A DNA stretch of 64,000 bases from Tilletia caries (lineage: Eukaryota; Basidiomycota; Exobasidiomycetes; Tilletiales; Tilletiaceae), in contig JALUTQ010000026.1 in the NCBI GenBank assembly GCA_032718865.1, positions 992,001-1,056,000 on the forward strand, read 5' to 3'. The notes below the pieces were generated by a model. It had not been told where the DNA came from. It worked only from the letters and a program-made list of their open reading frames with translations, and made no database searches. A program made the position numbers and the translations under genes. Numbering within the stretch: position 1 is the stretch's first letter; each line of letters starts with the position of its first letter. Below, piece after piece: positions 9,317 to 21,100 of this stretch.

Positions 9317-11041
9317 TGGTGCCTGGGTTGGACTGTGCTTGATTTTTGGCCTTTTCCCTTGCAAGCTCCGCGCGCAATTCCTGCAACTGCGACTTCATGA
9401 TGCCCATCTGAGCAATACGAAGCTTCGAATCCCTGATTGCCTTCGCCGCTTCCGTACGTTGCGAGATTCGATATGTGTCTGTGGCCTCCTTGAAGGTGGC
9501 CATCATGTCTAAGCCCATCTGTCTGAGCGTCGGTCGATCTCTCTGGCACAGCGAGGGGCTGACGAAAAAGAGTTTCTTGCGTGGTGTGCTTGCCTTGATC
9601 TAGATGGGCGAGACCCACAAACACGCCCATTCCAGTTCGGACAGAAAGCTTTGCGGCCTAATTGCAGGAGATTTGCATTGTGCATTAGCCATTTTTCTCT
9701 CTCGGTATGGCATGGTCGGCCCTCGGGTACTCACGCTCTCAATCAGCTTGAAGCTGCGACCTGCAATCCTACACCGCTCCTCCGCATTCGCTTCATACTC
9801 CCAGTGCATCAGGGCGTATTTTTGTGCTTCCTCCATGTTATCTGTCAGTTGTGAAGAAGAATCAATCATAAGTGTCAGCATTGAGGCATGAGACGCACTT
9901 TCGCATTGCGCTTTGCATACACATACTCCATATCTCCCGCCTTTGAGCATCTGTATACTTGTCTCCATCTGGCGAAGATTGAGAAGCCTTTCCCTTCCCT
10001 TTCCCGCCCTGCGGAGGCGACGCCGAGGGCGCCGATTGATCTTCTGAGTGTTTCAAAAAAAGAACGGAAAGGCACACCTTCCAGGTCAGACTCGCTGCTA
10101 GACTGTATCGGTATCTGACTGCGCAATTTTTCGGATATCATACACCATACTCACCACGCCCAGTCATTTCAATGTCGCCGCTGGGGCTGTGCGCATTAAT
10201 GTCGGTATTCGCACGTGCAGTAGATGATGAAGGTTCATTGATTGTGCTGTCAGCTGAGAAGAGTGAGGAGAAAAAAGTTCATTGTCAGCGGATAGCGATT
10301 GTGTATCGTATCGAGCGAAAAAAGTCGTAATCATTCACCTTGCATCGGAGTGTGACCCGAACCCGACACTTGCCGTGCAAGTGATGCAGCAGAAAGCGCG
10401 GCATCTAGGCGCGCATCAGACACATTCAAAGCGGCGTCTGTGGAATCGATGCTGGGAGCAGGTGAGGACGCGCGGTTTCCGGAAAACGGCGAAGGAGGGA
10501 AAATTGTTGTGCTTGGTGTCGTTCGCACCTGGGCGGAATCTAGGCCGATAGCAGCAGCAGCTGCCAAATTTCCGCCAATATCAGCAGCAGCAGCCATAGC
10601 TGCTACTAACGCCGGGGAGAGAGAAGAAACATCCTTCTCTGCGCCATCGTTGCCTCCAGGAGCCAGGGAAGCATTGGACGACAAGAAGACCGCAACAGGC
10701 GCCGTCGTTGCCGCTGCTGTGGCGGATACCGCAGGCGCAGCAGGTGCCGCCGTTGCCGAAACCGCGTCCTCTGCTCCAGCGATGATTGTGCCTGGTGCTT
10801 CCGCAGCTGCTGCATCGACTTTCTTCGCTGTACCTGTAATTGAAGTACGAAATGGTTCATCGATGATGGCTCGTGCCTCAAGGAGAGCAAGCGCTTGAGC
10901 TCGTAGAGCACTGATTCCACATACCTCGCTTTCTCCCACTGTGTGAACAGGGAAGGAACGCACAAGACCGAGGATCTGCCGGATCCAGACAGCCTTGCCT
11001 ACAACGCTTTCGTTTGTCTGCAATCGTTGAACAATGGACAT
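9243..11041 (-). CDS. Accessory protein of the KDZ element, coiled-coil C-terminus
   Basis: Multi-exon gene convergent with the KDZ transposase; the two 3' ends overlap by ~75 bp. From the ATG at 11041 the first exon encodes MSIVQRLQTNES... and an Ala-rich region, with a donor near 10340. Later exons lie at about 10250-10155, 10136-9905, 9840-9746 and 9600-9243, with good GTGAGT/GTGCGT donors and CAG acceptors. The last exon contains a long charged helix (RTEAAKAIRDSKLRIAQMG, then LQELRAELAREKAKNQ), probably a coiled coil, followed by a Ser/Thr/Pro tail. I recognise no enzyme domain. Its position inside the element ends suggests it is part of the transposon. Exon borders are inferred. Confidence 0.55.
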
Positions 11042-11644
11042 GCATCAGCAGCCAGCGCACGTCCAATCGTCCGCAGCGCAAGGTGAGGACTAACCAGGTG
11101 CCATCGCGCTCTCCTGCGGTGTTGTTTTGATGTTGATGTCGTGTGGGAGCAGTGACTGAAGCCTTGGGAATGGCTGCTCTTCGCTGCTGCAATCTGCCAT
11201 CTCCTGGCAGAAAAACGCCAGCATGCCAGCTCCTGGCAGGTAGCCTAACCGGTTTCTGGCTGTCACAGCTCTGCCTTTTGGCCGGGGTTTCAACTCCTTT
11301 TTCACCAAAACCTGTCCCGCGTCCACGGGGCGTTGACCAGGAATGACCAGACACCGGCCTCATTTAGCGCACTGCTCCTCAAGCCCTATGGGAGCACCCA
11401 GCAGTCAGCAGTGCACCGTCCACTGTCCAGCATGCGTCGTCAGGCGTCAGGGAGCTTGTGCAGGGCTCTTCCTCGATGAAGGGTATAGCTATGGCTTGCT
11501 GCTCACGATATTTCCAAGCTCCCTGTCACTCCTCACCACCAGACTTGCACATCTCCATCAGACTTCACATCTTACCTTCTTCTACAGTTCAATTTGCTGC
11601 ACATCTTCTGCTGCCTCACACACTACCACGTCAACCTCAAGACA

Positions 11645-12200
11645 ATGAATTACCCTCGCATCCTCCTCCTCCTCCCCTTTCTGCTCCTCGCCAGCACAGT
11701 TACGAACTCTGCTCCTGTGCCCGACCCGATCAGCCCTCCGTACGCCACGATGCCCCAGACGTCCAGCGTGAGTACACGGACTGATATGTCTGGTGTTGGA
11801 ATTCTTTTGATGGCTCGACTGACACCTTGCTTCGCAACATGCAGCTCGGTGCGCGTGCAGGATCTAACGCCATTGTAGTTATACTTAATGGACTGCGGAA
11901 GGAATACGGTGAGTGCTCAAACGTTCTGGACGAAACAGTTATTTCAGTGACAGAATAATCTGACATTGGGCTGCCTCGCGTACGGGAATTTGAGCAGGGT
12001 ATCAACTTTTGGAAAGCGACGATGCACTCAAAGAGACCCAGGCTCTGTGGGCCGATCGCCCTACTGGTCCATCGCGGCAGGCTTATTTGCTACGCATCAG
12101 CCGCCTGGAACAAAAGATAGACGAGTCAGCGGTAGGAACGGAAGAAATCAAGGATAGAATCCGTGAAATGCTCGCTCTGCTACGTAACCCAACTAGGTGA
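11645..12200 (+). CDS. Small secreted protein, YPR/SAPVPD family (129 aa)
   Basis: Three exons: 11645-11767 (123 nt), 11845-11908 and 11998-12200. Both introns have GTGAGT donors and CAG acceptors, and the spliced frame is open to the TGA at 12198. The N-terminus MNYPRILLLLPFLLLAS is a signal peptide followed by NSAPVPD. The mature C-terminal half is helical and charged (LLRISRLEQKIDE, IKDRIREMLALL), probably a short coiled coil. The signal-peptide exon has the same length, phase and motif as the two genes in the palindrome at 53.4-55.7 kb, so they form one family. The function is unknown; secretion is inferred from the signal peptide. The gene starts only ~300 bp outside the KDZ element. Confidence 0.75.
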
Positions 12201-13262
12201 GCGGCCATGTCGACCAGGTCGCTGTTGTCGCGGTATCTCAAACACGGGTTACTCGACACACAATACGGTGGCGTGATGTCGACTGTCCGAAATTGCTGGG
12301 TTTACTCCTTTCCCAGTCTGTCACCTTCGGGCTGGCAGCTCTTTCCCTTAACCACATCGATCCTACACCTCCTCCACAAGACCACAACGTCCCGCAACGA
12401 TCACAATCTTCATGCCCCATACGTCTTCCTCTTTACTCCTCTTCTTTGTGTTCCAATAGACGCGCATCGAGTCTTTCATCGCACTCGTCAGTCTCCGCTA
12501 GTCGTCCTCAGTCAGTGAGTGCTTGGCGATACAAACGTTGCAGACATCGCCAGTCTAGAACGAGATCTGCGACAGCTGTCGCGATGCCTGAAGCCATGAT
12601 TGCGCACCAGGCGCCGTCTACGGGCAATGATAATTCCTCAGGAACAGCGCGCGACAGGAACAGAAAAAGAAAAAGGTCAAGAGAAGAGGAGAAGCCGCAA
12701 GAGTGTGAACGTCGACCAGGAGATCCAGCCAGAGGAACGAGATGGAAGCGTCTCACGTGTGAGAGAGAGAGAGAGCCGGGATGAAGGATGGAGCGAGGAC
12801 GAAGGGGACCAGAAAGAAGTGGCGATGATGCAGATGCGACGGAATAAGGGAGATCAATGACTGTACACATACAAGAGGAGAGGCTGACGAGAGGAGCAGA
12901 GGGAACAAGAAGAGAAAACCGTATGCGCGAGAGGAGAAGATGGGCAGACGAGACCCGGAAGGAAAAGCCGGAGGGCGGCCCTTCTGGTTGGAGGAACGGG
13001 CGCGAGGTTACACATTCACCGAGAAAGTGAGCCAGGTGGAAAGCCGATAGTTGATAAGGCTTGACGCTAGAAGCTTGAGGCGCACAATCCGAGCCGATTC
13101 GAGCGAGAAATTTTGATGTAAGGTATTCCAGAGATGGGGCAGAAAGGCGGTCGGTGAAGCGGGCTTGGTATCGTTCGGTTCTGAGAGATGAGAAGATGAT
13201 GAGGAGGAGGAGCAGGATCAGGAAAAGGAGAAGACTTTTAAAACGCGCGTGTGCCGGTAGCC
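12201..13262. other. Gene-poor flank, purine-rich
   Basis: Sequence between two genes, with GA-rich stretches including a short GAGAGAGAGA run near 12765. A 374-aa open frame on the minus strand overlaps this region and the 3' end of the next gene, but its composition is that of an antisense shadow. I see no supported gene or repeat. Confidence 0.4.
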
Positions 13263-15769
13263 TCACGCCGCCATCGTGATCGCAGCCACCGCGCCTGAAG
13301 GACTTGGACCACGCGTATGTTCGCCGGACGGAGGCGACGGCTTCACCAGCGCCGACGCCGACGCCGACGAGGATGATGTCGGGATAGCAGACGTCCCGCG
13401 CGTCGCAAGGTGAGACACCGCATCCGAGAACGCAGTTGCGGACAAGTTGTCGGGTGGAGTAGACCGTTTGGGACGTAACAGCTCTTCGATCGCTTCCAGA
13501 TGCGATGTCTTGTCCTTGCCGCCTCCGCCCGGCACCATGGCACTGCCACCGCCACTCGCAGACGCAGGAGTGATCGACGTCGACCGAGGCGTCGATGGAG
13601 ACATCTGCGCGCTCGAGTGCGGGTGCGGCCATCCACCAGGTCCCGCCAGCGCCGGAGGCCCAAACGAGATCCGACGATTGCGATGCTGCTGATGTCCAAA
13701 GACCGAGTCGGACGGAGACTGGTTGATCCGGACCCCACCCCGAGGAACGACCGCAAAGTTATGTGAAGGTGTGGAGCCCGCACCACCCGGCGTCGTCGTG
13801 CCTCCTGCCGTCGGTGGCGCCGAACCTTTACCCCTCCGCTGTGGCGACGCCGCCGCGGAATGGTTAGACAACATCGATTCATCGTTCTTGTCAACGACAT
13901 CAAGAGCACTCTGGAGAGCCATGGACGCAGCAGCGGTCGAAGGTGAAGCAGCAGCCCCGTGCATCGCAGATCGTGACAGCGAAGTAGGCTGCTGTTGTGG
14001 AGACCGCATCCGATACGACGTCACCGAGGATGAGGAGGACGACGACAGGGACGAAGGGGCCGACGCTCCCGATGACGGTGCCGACACTGAGGCCGAGGCC
14101 GAGGCAGAGCCGGAAGCCGCCATCGTACCCACATGCATCGCGCCCATCCTCAAACTGATGTCCAAGCTCGCGCTGATGCCCATGTCGACATCAGCATCGG
14201 CATTGGGATCAGCATGACGAGCCAGAGAGAATGACTGAGCGCCGCCCGCAGGCCCACTGAACATGTTCCCCTGTGCCGCCGATCCAGCTCGTACACCAGC
14301 GCGGGCACCTACAGCAGCAGCAGGAGCAGCAGCAGGAGGCATAGCCCCAGCGCCACCCGACTGATACAGATATTGCTGCTGCTGCTGATGCTGATGCTGG
14401 TACTGCTGATGTTGATGTTGATGCTGATGCTGATGCTGCATCCGCTGCAAAGCCATCTGCACCTGCGCCTGCTGTAAATGTTGCTGCTGCAACACAAGCT
14501 GCGCCTGCTGCTGTCGAAGCTGGAAGAGTATCTGGTGCGTCGTCTGCGCAGCAGCCAGGGCAGCAGCGGCCGCGGGGGACGATGCAGCCGCACGACGTAT
14601 GCGGTCCTCCGTAGCACCACCTCCAATACCAGCGCCGCCCGGCATGGTAGACCCGGCCGCGGTGAGTGGCGTCATACCCATACCGCTGCCCATCCGGAAT
14701 CCGGCACTCCCGCGCTCCGATCCGCCCGTCGAAGGACGTCCGCTAGACGGATAGCGGCCCACCACCGCCTCCGTCTCCGCATCCCTCACAGAGTTACCAC
14801 CATGGCTACTACTGCTCCTCCTCCCGCCACTACCGCTACCGCTCAACCCATCCCGAGTGCCCATCATCGCCCTCCGGCCGTTCTGCCTCGACGCTGGCAA
14901 CGGCTGATCCGACGCCGACAACGCCGACACCAGTTTGTCAAGAGTAACGTGTATCGCCGCCTCTGTCTCCGCGACGTCCGTGGTGATAGTGCCTGCCGCG
15001 GCATCACCATCGGCAACAAGAAGATCAGCACCGCCGCCGCCGCCGCCGCCGCCAGCGTGATGGGGCGTCCCAGCCCGGGACCGATGGAGCCACTCCGCGA
15101 CATGGTCCATCCCTCCACCGCCGCCAACGAGCTCACCGACACCCGCGCCCGCACCCGCGCCCGCACCTGCGCCTGCACGACAAGTCCAGAACGAAGCCAG
15201 CCCATCGACCCTCTCGCGCGGATCATGCGACCGGGCGACGTTCGCTCCCATCATCCCCATTCCGGCCGCGGCCGCGGCCGCCGCCGCTGACGGGTTTGTC
15301 TGCAGACCGAACTCAGCCATACCCATACCCACACCCACACCGCCAGTCGACTCAACACCGGCATCGACACCGATCCTCGGCGTGAGCATCGGCGTCATGC
15401 CCATCCCGACCCACCGCCCACTCCCACTCCCACTCCCAAAATCATAAGTCCCCGTCGACCCCCTCCTCACCGCCGTCCCCGTCCCGAGGCCAACTCCCAC
15501 GGCAGCCCGAGCCCGAGCCGCGAATCGCGGCGCAAGCTGATCGTCCAACAACCCGCCCAAATTCCTGAGTTGCGTCGGGGACTCCCCAACTTCCAACGCA
15601 CCCAACCCAGTCCGGCCCGTCTCCATCGTCCCTCCCCCAGCACCAGCACCAGCACCAGCACCACCTTGTTCAGCAGGGGGACGCACAGAACCAACCTCGC
15701 TCACACTCCTCGACATCGTCGCGCTACGACTCCTCTCGCCCGCAACAGAACTTCCCCCCGTCCCTCGCG

Positions 15770-15800
<31 letters not shown>

Positions 15801-18003
15801 CTCCATCCCCCTCACCTCGTCCAAAATCGCCTGATTAAACGCCAGCGCGCGCGGACTCGCCGTACGTCCTCCCTCCGCCCGCTCCGCGGGCGGGACGGGT
15901 AAAGAGGTGCAGATGGAGAGCGAGAGTGGGTTTCCCTTTCCTGTTGACGTTGTCTTCTTCTCCGATACGAGGGACGAGGGTTCGAAGGAGGCGGCGGATG
16001 GGTCGAGGGAGCGACGCGAGTGCGAGTGTGAGCTCGAGCGCGGGCTCGAGCTCGAGCTTAGGTTCGGGGTCGACGGGCCGGAGAGGAGGAAGAGAGTACT
16101 CCTCTCCGACGACAATTCCTGATCTTCTTCTTCTTCTTGAGATCCTTCTTGTTGTTCGGCTTGACTCGCTCCTGTGCGAGGTGGCTCGCCGGAGGGCGTG
16201 CAGTCCCCAGAGGCGGAGCCAGCGTCAGCAACGGACGTCGGACTGCCCCTGCTCGAACTCGACACCGAGGCGGAGGACATAGCCTCCCCTCCGGACCCCG
16301 TCCCCGACCCCGTCCCCACAGACTCAGCATAAGGATCCATCCCCGGGTACGAGCGCATCAGACCAAGCGCCTGTACATGCGCATGAGCATGAGAGAGCAG
16401 ATGCGCCTGGAGTTGAGCCTGTATCTGCGCCTGTGTCTGAGAATAGCCCCCCTCCATCCCGCCCCGCGCATACATCGTCGGATCCTGATACATCTGTTGT
16501 TGTGGTTGGGACGAACCCCAACGCGCCCGACCGCCGGCCAAGCGCGGTCCTACCACGACACCTCCCGCAGCAGCAGCAGCGGCACTCGTATGGGCCCTGC
16601 GCGTCGAGGTAGACGATCCGAGGAAGACGCCGCCGGAGAGAGGCTGTTTTGTGCCTGCGTGAGTTGTGTTGGTGAGGGTGTGGGCGACGGGTTTCCGGTT
16701 TACTCTGGCGGAAATGGAGGTGGAGGTGGACGTCGAGGCGGAGGTGGAAGAGGAAGTGGAAGCTGATGATGGTCCTGAGAACGAAGAGGGAATCCATTCT
16801 GTCCCCGTCGCCGTCCCCGTCGCCGTCCCCGTCCTCGCCCTCACTCCCGTCGCCGTCGCCGTCGCCGTCGCCATCTCCGGCCCGCCGACATCCATCCTCT
16901 TGCCATTCGCCTCATCAGAAGAAGAGAAATACGCCCGCCTGCCCACCCCCGCCGGACCAAAGACAGGAGGATACATCCCCTGGGTAGGCGTGGTCATGAG
17001 ATCCACCTCCCCCACGCCGCCTCCATCCACAAAGCGAGATAAGGTAGGGGTGGCCTGTAGGTACTGTGCCCCACCTTCTTCTTCCCCATCTTCCCGCGCA
17101 TCGAACTCCCTCCTTTGTCGGGAGGACGACGCGGAAGGGGGCGTGGCGAGGACGTCGGCCGCAAAGGAAGGACTCGTGTCGTGGTCCCCCTCCCACGTGG
17201 AGGATCTCGATGAGGAGGAGGAGGGTGGACCGAGACCTAGTCCGAGGGATACGGGGGTGGACGTAGAGAGCGGTCGAGGGGGCATAGGCACGTTAGGTCT
17301 TGGCGGGAGACCGACGATCCCACCTCCGCCCCCGACGATCGTCGTCGCTGGTGTATTCCTCGCCGAAGAGTTCGGATCTACCGACGAGGAGGTGGAAGAG
17401 GAGGACGAGGAGGACGAGGTTCCAGGTCGTCGTTGTTTCCCCTGCGCGGAGGAGGAGGAGGAGGACGACGATGCTGATGATTGGGTACCGCGTCGATTGG
17501 ACGGGGCGGTAGCAGGACCAGCCGAGGGAAGCCCCTGTTGTTTCGCCCGCTTGCTCCTTTCCACCCCCGCGCCCGCGCCGGTAGCAGGAGCTTCTACCTC
17601 AAGCGCCAAGCTGACGACGCTGTTCTTCTTACTGAGCTGTCTGGGGCCGTGTGTCTGGGTCTCCTCCGTGCGCGCTGTTGCGTTCTTGGAGCGCTTGCCG
17701 TTGGTAGTTGGGATGGTGCCGTCTGGATGAGATGAGGACGAAGCGGAAGCGGATGGCTGAGGGCGGAGGTCGTCATCTACGGTAGAAGGACGGGATTCGT
17801 TCTGCTTCTTGTTGGCTTTTTTGCGAGCGGCCTTCCCCGGTGGTGCTTCCGCTGGTGGTGGTGGTTGTGGTGCGCCTGGCTGTGAGGCAGACATCAACAA
17901 GCTGGTCTTGGAGGGCCGACTGCGTGTTATGGCATCGTGAGAGGACGATGCTGATGAGGATGATATGACGCTATCTGATGCGGATGGTCTTCTCTGATGG
18001 AGC

Positions 18004-18042
<39 letters not shown>

Positions 18043-18248
18043 GCTTTACTTGCAGTCTTGCTTGGTTTTGCGCGTACGACTGTTGTGTGGTGCTGTGGAT
18101 CGAGATGGAGGGTTGGCGGGAGTGGGAGTGGGAGCGGGAGCGGGAGTGGGAACGAGAGGGTTGATGGTCTGTTCGAGGGTGATGCTGATTCGGATGCGGT
18201 GTGGAAGGAGAGCGTGTCGGACACGGCTGATCCGGGCGAGTCTGCCAT
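13263..18248 (-). CDS. Intronless 1,661-aa low-complexity protein
   Basis: A single open frame of almost 5 kb without introns, unusual beside the intron-rich genes around it. I start it at the ATG at 18248 (MADSPGSAVSDTLSF). The frame stays open upstream to 18410, but that part reads like leader sequence. The protein is dominated by Ser, Ala, Gly, Pro and Thr, with runs of Ala (from the CAG array near 18010), Gly, Ser and a His/Gln tract around 14390-14460. Short charged islands are KKANKKQNESRPS and, near the C-terminus, KTSHLEAIEELLRPKRS and RNRRISFGPPALAGPGGW, which could be conserved regulatory motifs. It has no transmembrane segment or recognisable domain. It is divergently oriented from the RRM gene. 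A disordered regulatory or scaffold protein is a guess. Confidence 0.7.
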
Positions 18249-18566
18249 TTGGGTCTGGCTGGGCGGGAGGAGACGAGACCGGTCAGTGCTGGCTGTCTGA
18301 GAGCAAGAGATAGATAGAGAGAGCGACTCACTGTGCTGTGCTGTGTGCCCCTTTGTCTTTCGCAGTGAGTGGGTGGGAGTGAGGGAGTGTCTGTGTTGTG
18401 GTGGGAGCACAGAGAGAAGAGATTGATGTGAGTGAGTGCCAGCAGATCAAATGAGATCAACAGCACAGTCAGCGCACAGATAGATAAGAAGATGCGGCCA
18501 GCAGTGCAGCAGCGACATGCTCATGCTCACTCACTCCCTCCCCTTCCCACAGAATACAGACACACA
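18249..18566. promoter_or_regulatory. Shared divergent promoter region
   Basis: About 320 bases separate the start codons of the large low-complexity gene (minus) and the RRM gene (plus). The region has GT/GA-rich and pyrimidine-rich stretches and no clear TATA box. A CAG just before 18552 could be an acceptor of a 5' leader intron. Confidence 0.35.
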
Positions 18567-19049
18567 ATGACGCGCTCACGCTCCCCGTCCCCAACATGGT
18601 CATCCCCGCCATCACCCGCAGACAGGCACAACGACGACTTCTTCCAGCGAAGAGCACCACCACCACACTCTCATCAGCACCCACCAGCACACAACGGATG
18701 GGCGCACACCACACACCACCAGCAACACCACCAACAGCAACGTACATGGGGAGCACAATCCCACTCCCAAGATCGATACTCCCTCAGCCCAGCACAGCTC
18801 CACAGCGCAATCCACCACGCACGCGCAGTACACATAAACGGCCTCTCCACACACACCCTCCCCCACCACCTCGCACACATCTTCAGCCCATATGGTCACG
18901 TCGCTGGTATCGACATCCCCCAGAACCAGAACCGCGGTGGGACAGCAACGGTCGTATTTGGATCTACACGGGAGGCGAGTAAGGCTGTCTCCCATCTCCA
19001 TACAGGCCTTATCGACGGTCAGCCCGTACAGCTTCGCATCGTCCAGTAG
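18567..19049 (+). CDS. RRM protein, RNPS1/SR-type
   Basis: The protein from the ATG at 18567 has 160 aa. It opens with an RS-like segment (MTRSRSPSPTWSS), then a His/Gln/Pro-rich linker, then one RNA-recognition motif. RNP2 is AVHINGLS. The helix and following strand are HHLAHIFSPYGHVAGIDI. RNP1 is TATVVFG, a weak version of the usual (K/R)G(F/Y)(G/A)(F/Y)V(X)(F/Y). The last strand is GQPVQLRIVQ. This order, with an RRM close to the C-terminus, resembles RNPS1/SR45, a splicing-associated component of the exon-junction complex. The missing aromatic residues in RNP1 suggest protein binding or weak RNA binding. An upstream in-frame ATG at 18492 exists, but the RS start is more likely. Confidence 0.65.
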   Translation: MTRSRSPSPTWSSPPSPADRHNDDFFQRRAPPPHSHQHPPAHNGWAHTTHHQQHHQQQRTWGAQSHSQDRYSLSPAQLHSAIHHARAVHINGLSTHTLPHHLAHIFSPYGHVAGIDIPQNQNRGGTATVVFGSTREASKAVSHLHTGLIDGQPVQLRIVQ

Positions 19050-20073
19050 GCACGGCGGGCTTCGAGGCATCACTCAGAAGACGGGGAGAGTGACAATTCC
19101 GGTGCTCCCAAATTGTCAGTACTTCCCCACTCATGACCAGAAGTGAGCGATCACAGTGCATGTCCCCTCTCCCCAAAGGCCCGATGGATTCCTTTCCTCC
19201 ACTTGGAAAGGGTGATACACGAGAAGTGATCAACATGGGAAAGCGAGAGGGACTTCGCCTTCGACTCAGAAACGAGAGATGTAAGAAACGGAAGGAGAGT
19301 TGTCCCAGTGCTCTCGGTTCCCCCTCATGTTCCTCATCCTCACATCACACTCCCTTTTCCAGCACCTTCCTTGCGATCTCAGACCTCAGAACCTGACGAT
19401 TTCCGGGCCCGTGCTGCCTCGGTCTCGGCGTCGAAGCCATGAAGGATCAATTAACATACAGGCAGCCGATCCGTTTCGATCGATTTTCTCCACTGTTCTG
19501 GCTTTCTCTCGTTCTCACAACTCGCCATCTTTTCCAGCCTCAAGCAGGACTGCCGCTTTCTCAATGCCTTGCGTAGCACTGTAGCAGGTTTCCCCTGGAG
19601 GGACCCCAGATTGCCTCATGCTCACCTTCCTTTTCACCAGTCTCAATGGAACGCCCCGGGGATACCCATTCACCTCAGCCTCGCTCTTCGCTCCTCAGCG
19701 CTTCAGCCCTCTAGAAGTCGTTGGACCGCGACGTTCCGCTTGGCGAAAAGGCCAAAGACGCGAACGCGACGCCCAAGCACGCAAAATGCTTATCAATGAT
19801 GTGTATATGCATATCGCCGGAATGAGGGTTGGGGTCTCGTAAATGAAGTATGGGTCCGGACGCAGCCTGCGTCGAAGCGTGGCCGTCCGCGTGACGTCTC
19901 ACGAATTCTCGCCGCCCCAGGCCCGAGGCGCACTGGGGGTTACATATAAAAAGGGGACGCTTTCCTCTCTCTCACCCTATCCTCTCCTCTCCTCACCACC
20001 ACAACAGCCCCTTTCTGCATCTACCCCACTCCCACACAGGAAAACAACCCCAAAAACCTTGAACCCCTTCACG
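19050..20073. promoter_or_regulatory. Intergenic region with TATA box for the 61-aa secreted peptide
   Basis: No gene is supported in this kilobase. At its right end, CATATAAAAAGG (about 19943-19954) is a good TATA box, ~125 bp upstream of the ATG at 20074. A C/T-rich leader follows. Confidence 0.5.
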
Positions 20074-20394
20074 ATGCACTTCCACCTCAGCACCACCGCT
20101 GCTCTCCTCGCCGTCCTGGCCCTGGCCAGCACAGCCGTCGCCGCCGCCGCAGGCAACACCCCCACGCCAGTGAGTTGAAACCATCCCTCTGTCTTAGTTC
20201 GTCCCCATCCCCGCCGGCCGAGGGACACGATCGTTCTTCCTCCGGAGTATAGTACGTACTGAGCTTCTTCCTCCCCCCCCCCCCCCCTCCTTATGTCACT
20301 GCAGATCAAGCGCGACTCCAACATCCAGCGTCCCAACGCTTTCCTCCCGCGCCACACTGATCCCCCGATTCCTGCTCCCAAGCACAACCCCTAG
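20074..20394 (+). CDS. Very small secreted peptide (61 aa)
   Basis: Two exons, 20074-20169 and 20305-20394, joined in phase 0 across a 135-nt intron (GTGAGT...CTGCAG) that contains a C-homopolymer. The first exon is almost entirely a signal peptide (MHFHLSTTAALLAVLALAST, then Ala-rich AVAAAAG). The second begins IKRDSNIQRPN and ends PPIPAPKHNP. The KR pair right after the predicted signal peptide could be a Kex2-type processing site, leaving a short Pro-rich mature peptide. There are no Cys residues. A TATA box lies upstream. The function is unknown; candidates include a secreted signal or effector-like peptide. Confidence 0.6.
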
Positions 20395-21100
20395 GCACGA
20401 ACTGCCCTACCCCTGCGGACCTCTCTCTCGCTTCTCTCGTCTGTACAAGCTGATGTACCGATGGGCGTTCGAGGAACACGGTTCTGCCACCCGCCCGCCC
20501 GCCCTGCCTGCTCAGCCCTTACGGACCGACGTAGAGGTCCGCTCGGCTTCGAACAACTTTCATTCTACCGCCGGGTTTGACCCGAACAACGTTCCATCCG
20601 TCTCTTTCTCCGAACTCCCTCCTCCCTCTCTCTTCCCCTCTCCCGACAAACTCCGCCCTTCGACTCCCTTAGCGCCTCCCCTTGATCCTGGCTATGAGTG
20701 TTCATCGTTGGGTCGAAGTACATACCTTTGTGCCTTCCTCCCAAGCAGTCCAATGAATGTCATCTCCGCCTTCTTCCTCTACATCATGTTTGTTACGGGA
20801 AGGTGAACTGGTGATGCTGGAAGGATGGTGATGCCCCGCAGCAAGAGCACGGCTTGCACATGCGTGAGGACATACGCGTTACGCTTTGTGAGTAGCCTCC
20901 CCTTGAATGAGAAGGAGCTAACATTCGTACTTTCCCATAAAGGGCTGCTGAAGGTGAACGTCTGGAGGAGCGTAACAAACAAACTTCAAACGTTAAGCGT
21001 CAATCCCCGCTCAATCAAAATCAAAAAAGAAAACGACGAGCTTTGCGTGTCGCAGAGCCTTCTTGTACGATGCTGGATTCCTGAGAGGGACGTATACACC
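20395..21100. other. No supported gene
   Basis: Contains the 3' flanks of the two neighbouring small genes and only short open frames with no coding signature. Confidence 0.35.

Larger units (their letters stand above)
5800..11349. mobile_element. Putative KDZ-type DNA transposon (~5.5 kb)
   Basis: Two convergent genes, a KDZ transposase and an accessory protein, lie between related ends. The motif AGGTTTTGGTGAAAA at 5857-5871 recurs as its reverse complement at 11299-11313 within longer imperfect inverted similarity. Just inside, both ends have clusters of CTGGCAGG/CCTGCCAG motifs (5911-5953 and 11200-11240), like subterminal transposase-binding repeats. A 23-bp direct repeat (GGGGCGTTGACCAGGAA...GACCA, one mismatch) lies at 5800-5822 and 11327-11349. 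The exact termini and the 8-bp duplication expected of KDZ elements could not be fixed by eye, so the boundaries are approximate. Confidence 0.6.

Noticed and set aside
12508..13632. 374-aa ORF on the minus strand
   Set aside because: Overlaps the 3' end and flank of the large low-complexity gene in another frame; composition is that of a shadow and there is no domain.
14478..15290. 270-aa Arg-rich ORF on the plus strand
   Set aside because: Antisense shadow of the same low-complexity gene.
16666..17730. 354-aa acidic ORF on the plus strand
   Set aside because: Lies wholly antisense to the Ser/Gly-rich repeats of the 1,661-aa gene; open because of biased codons.
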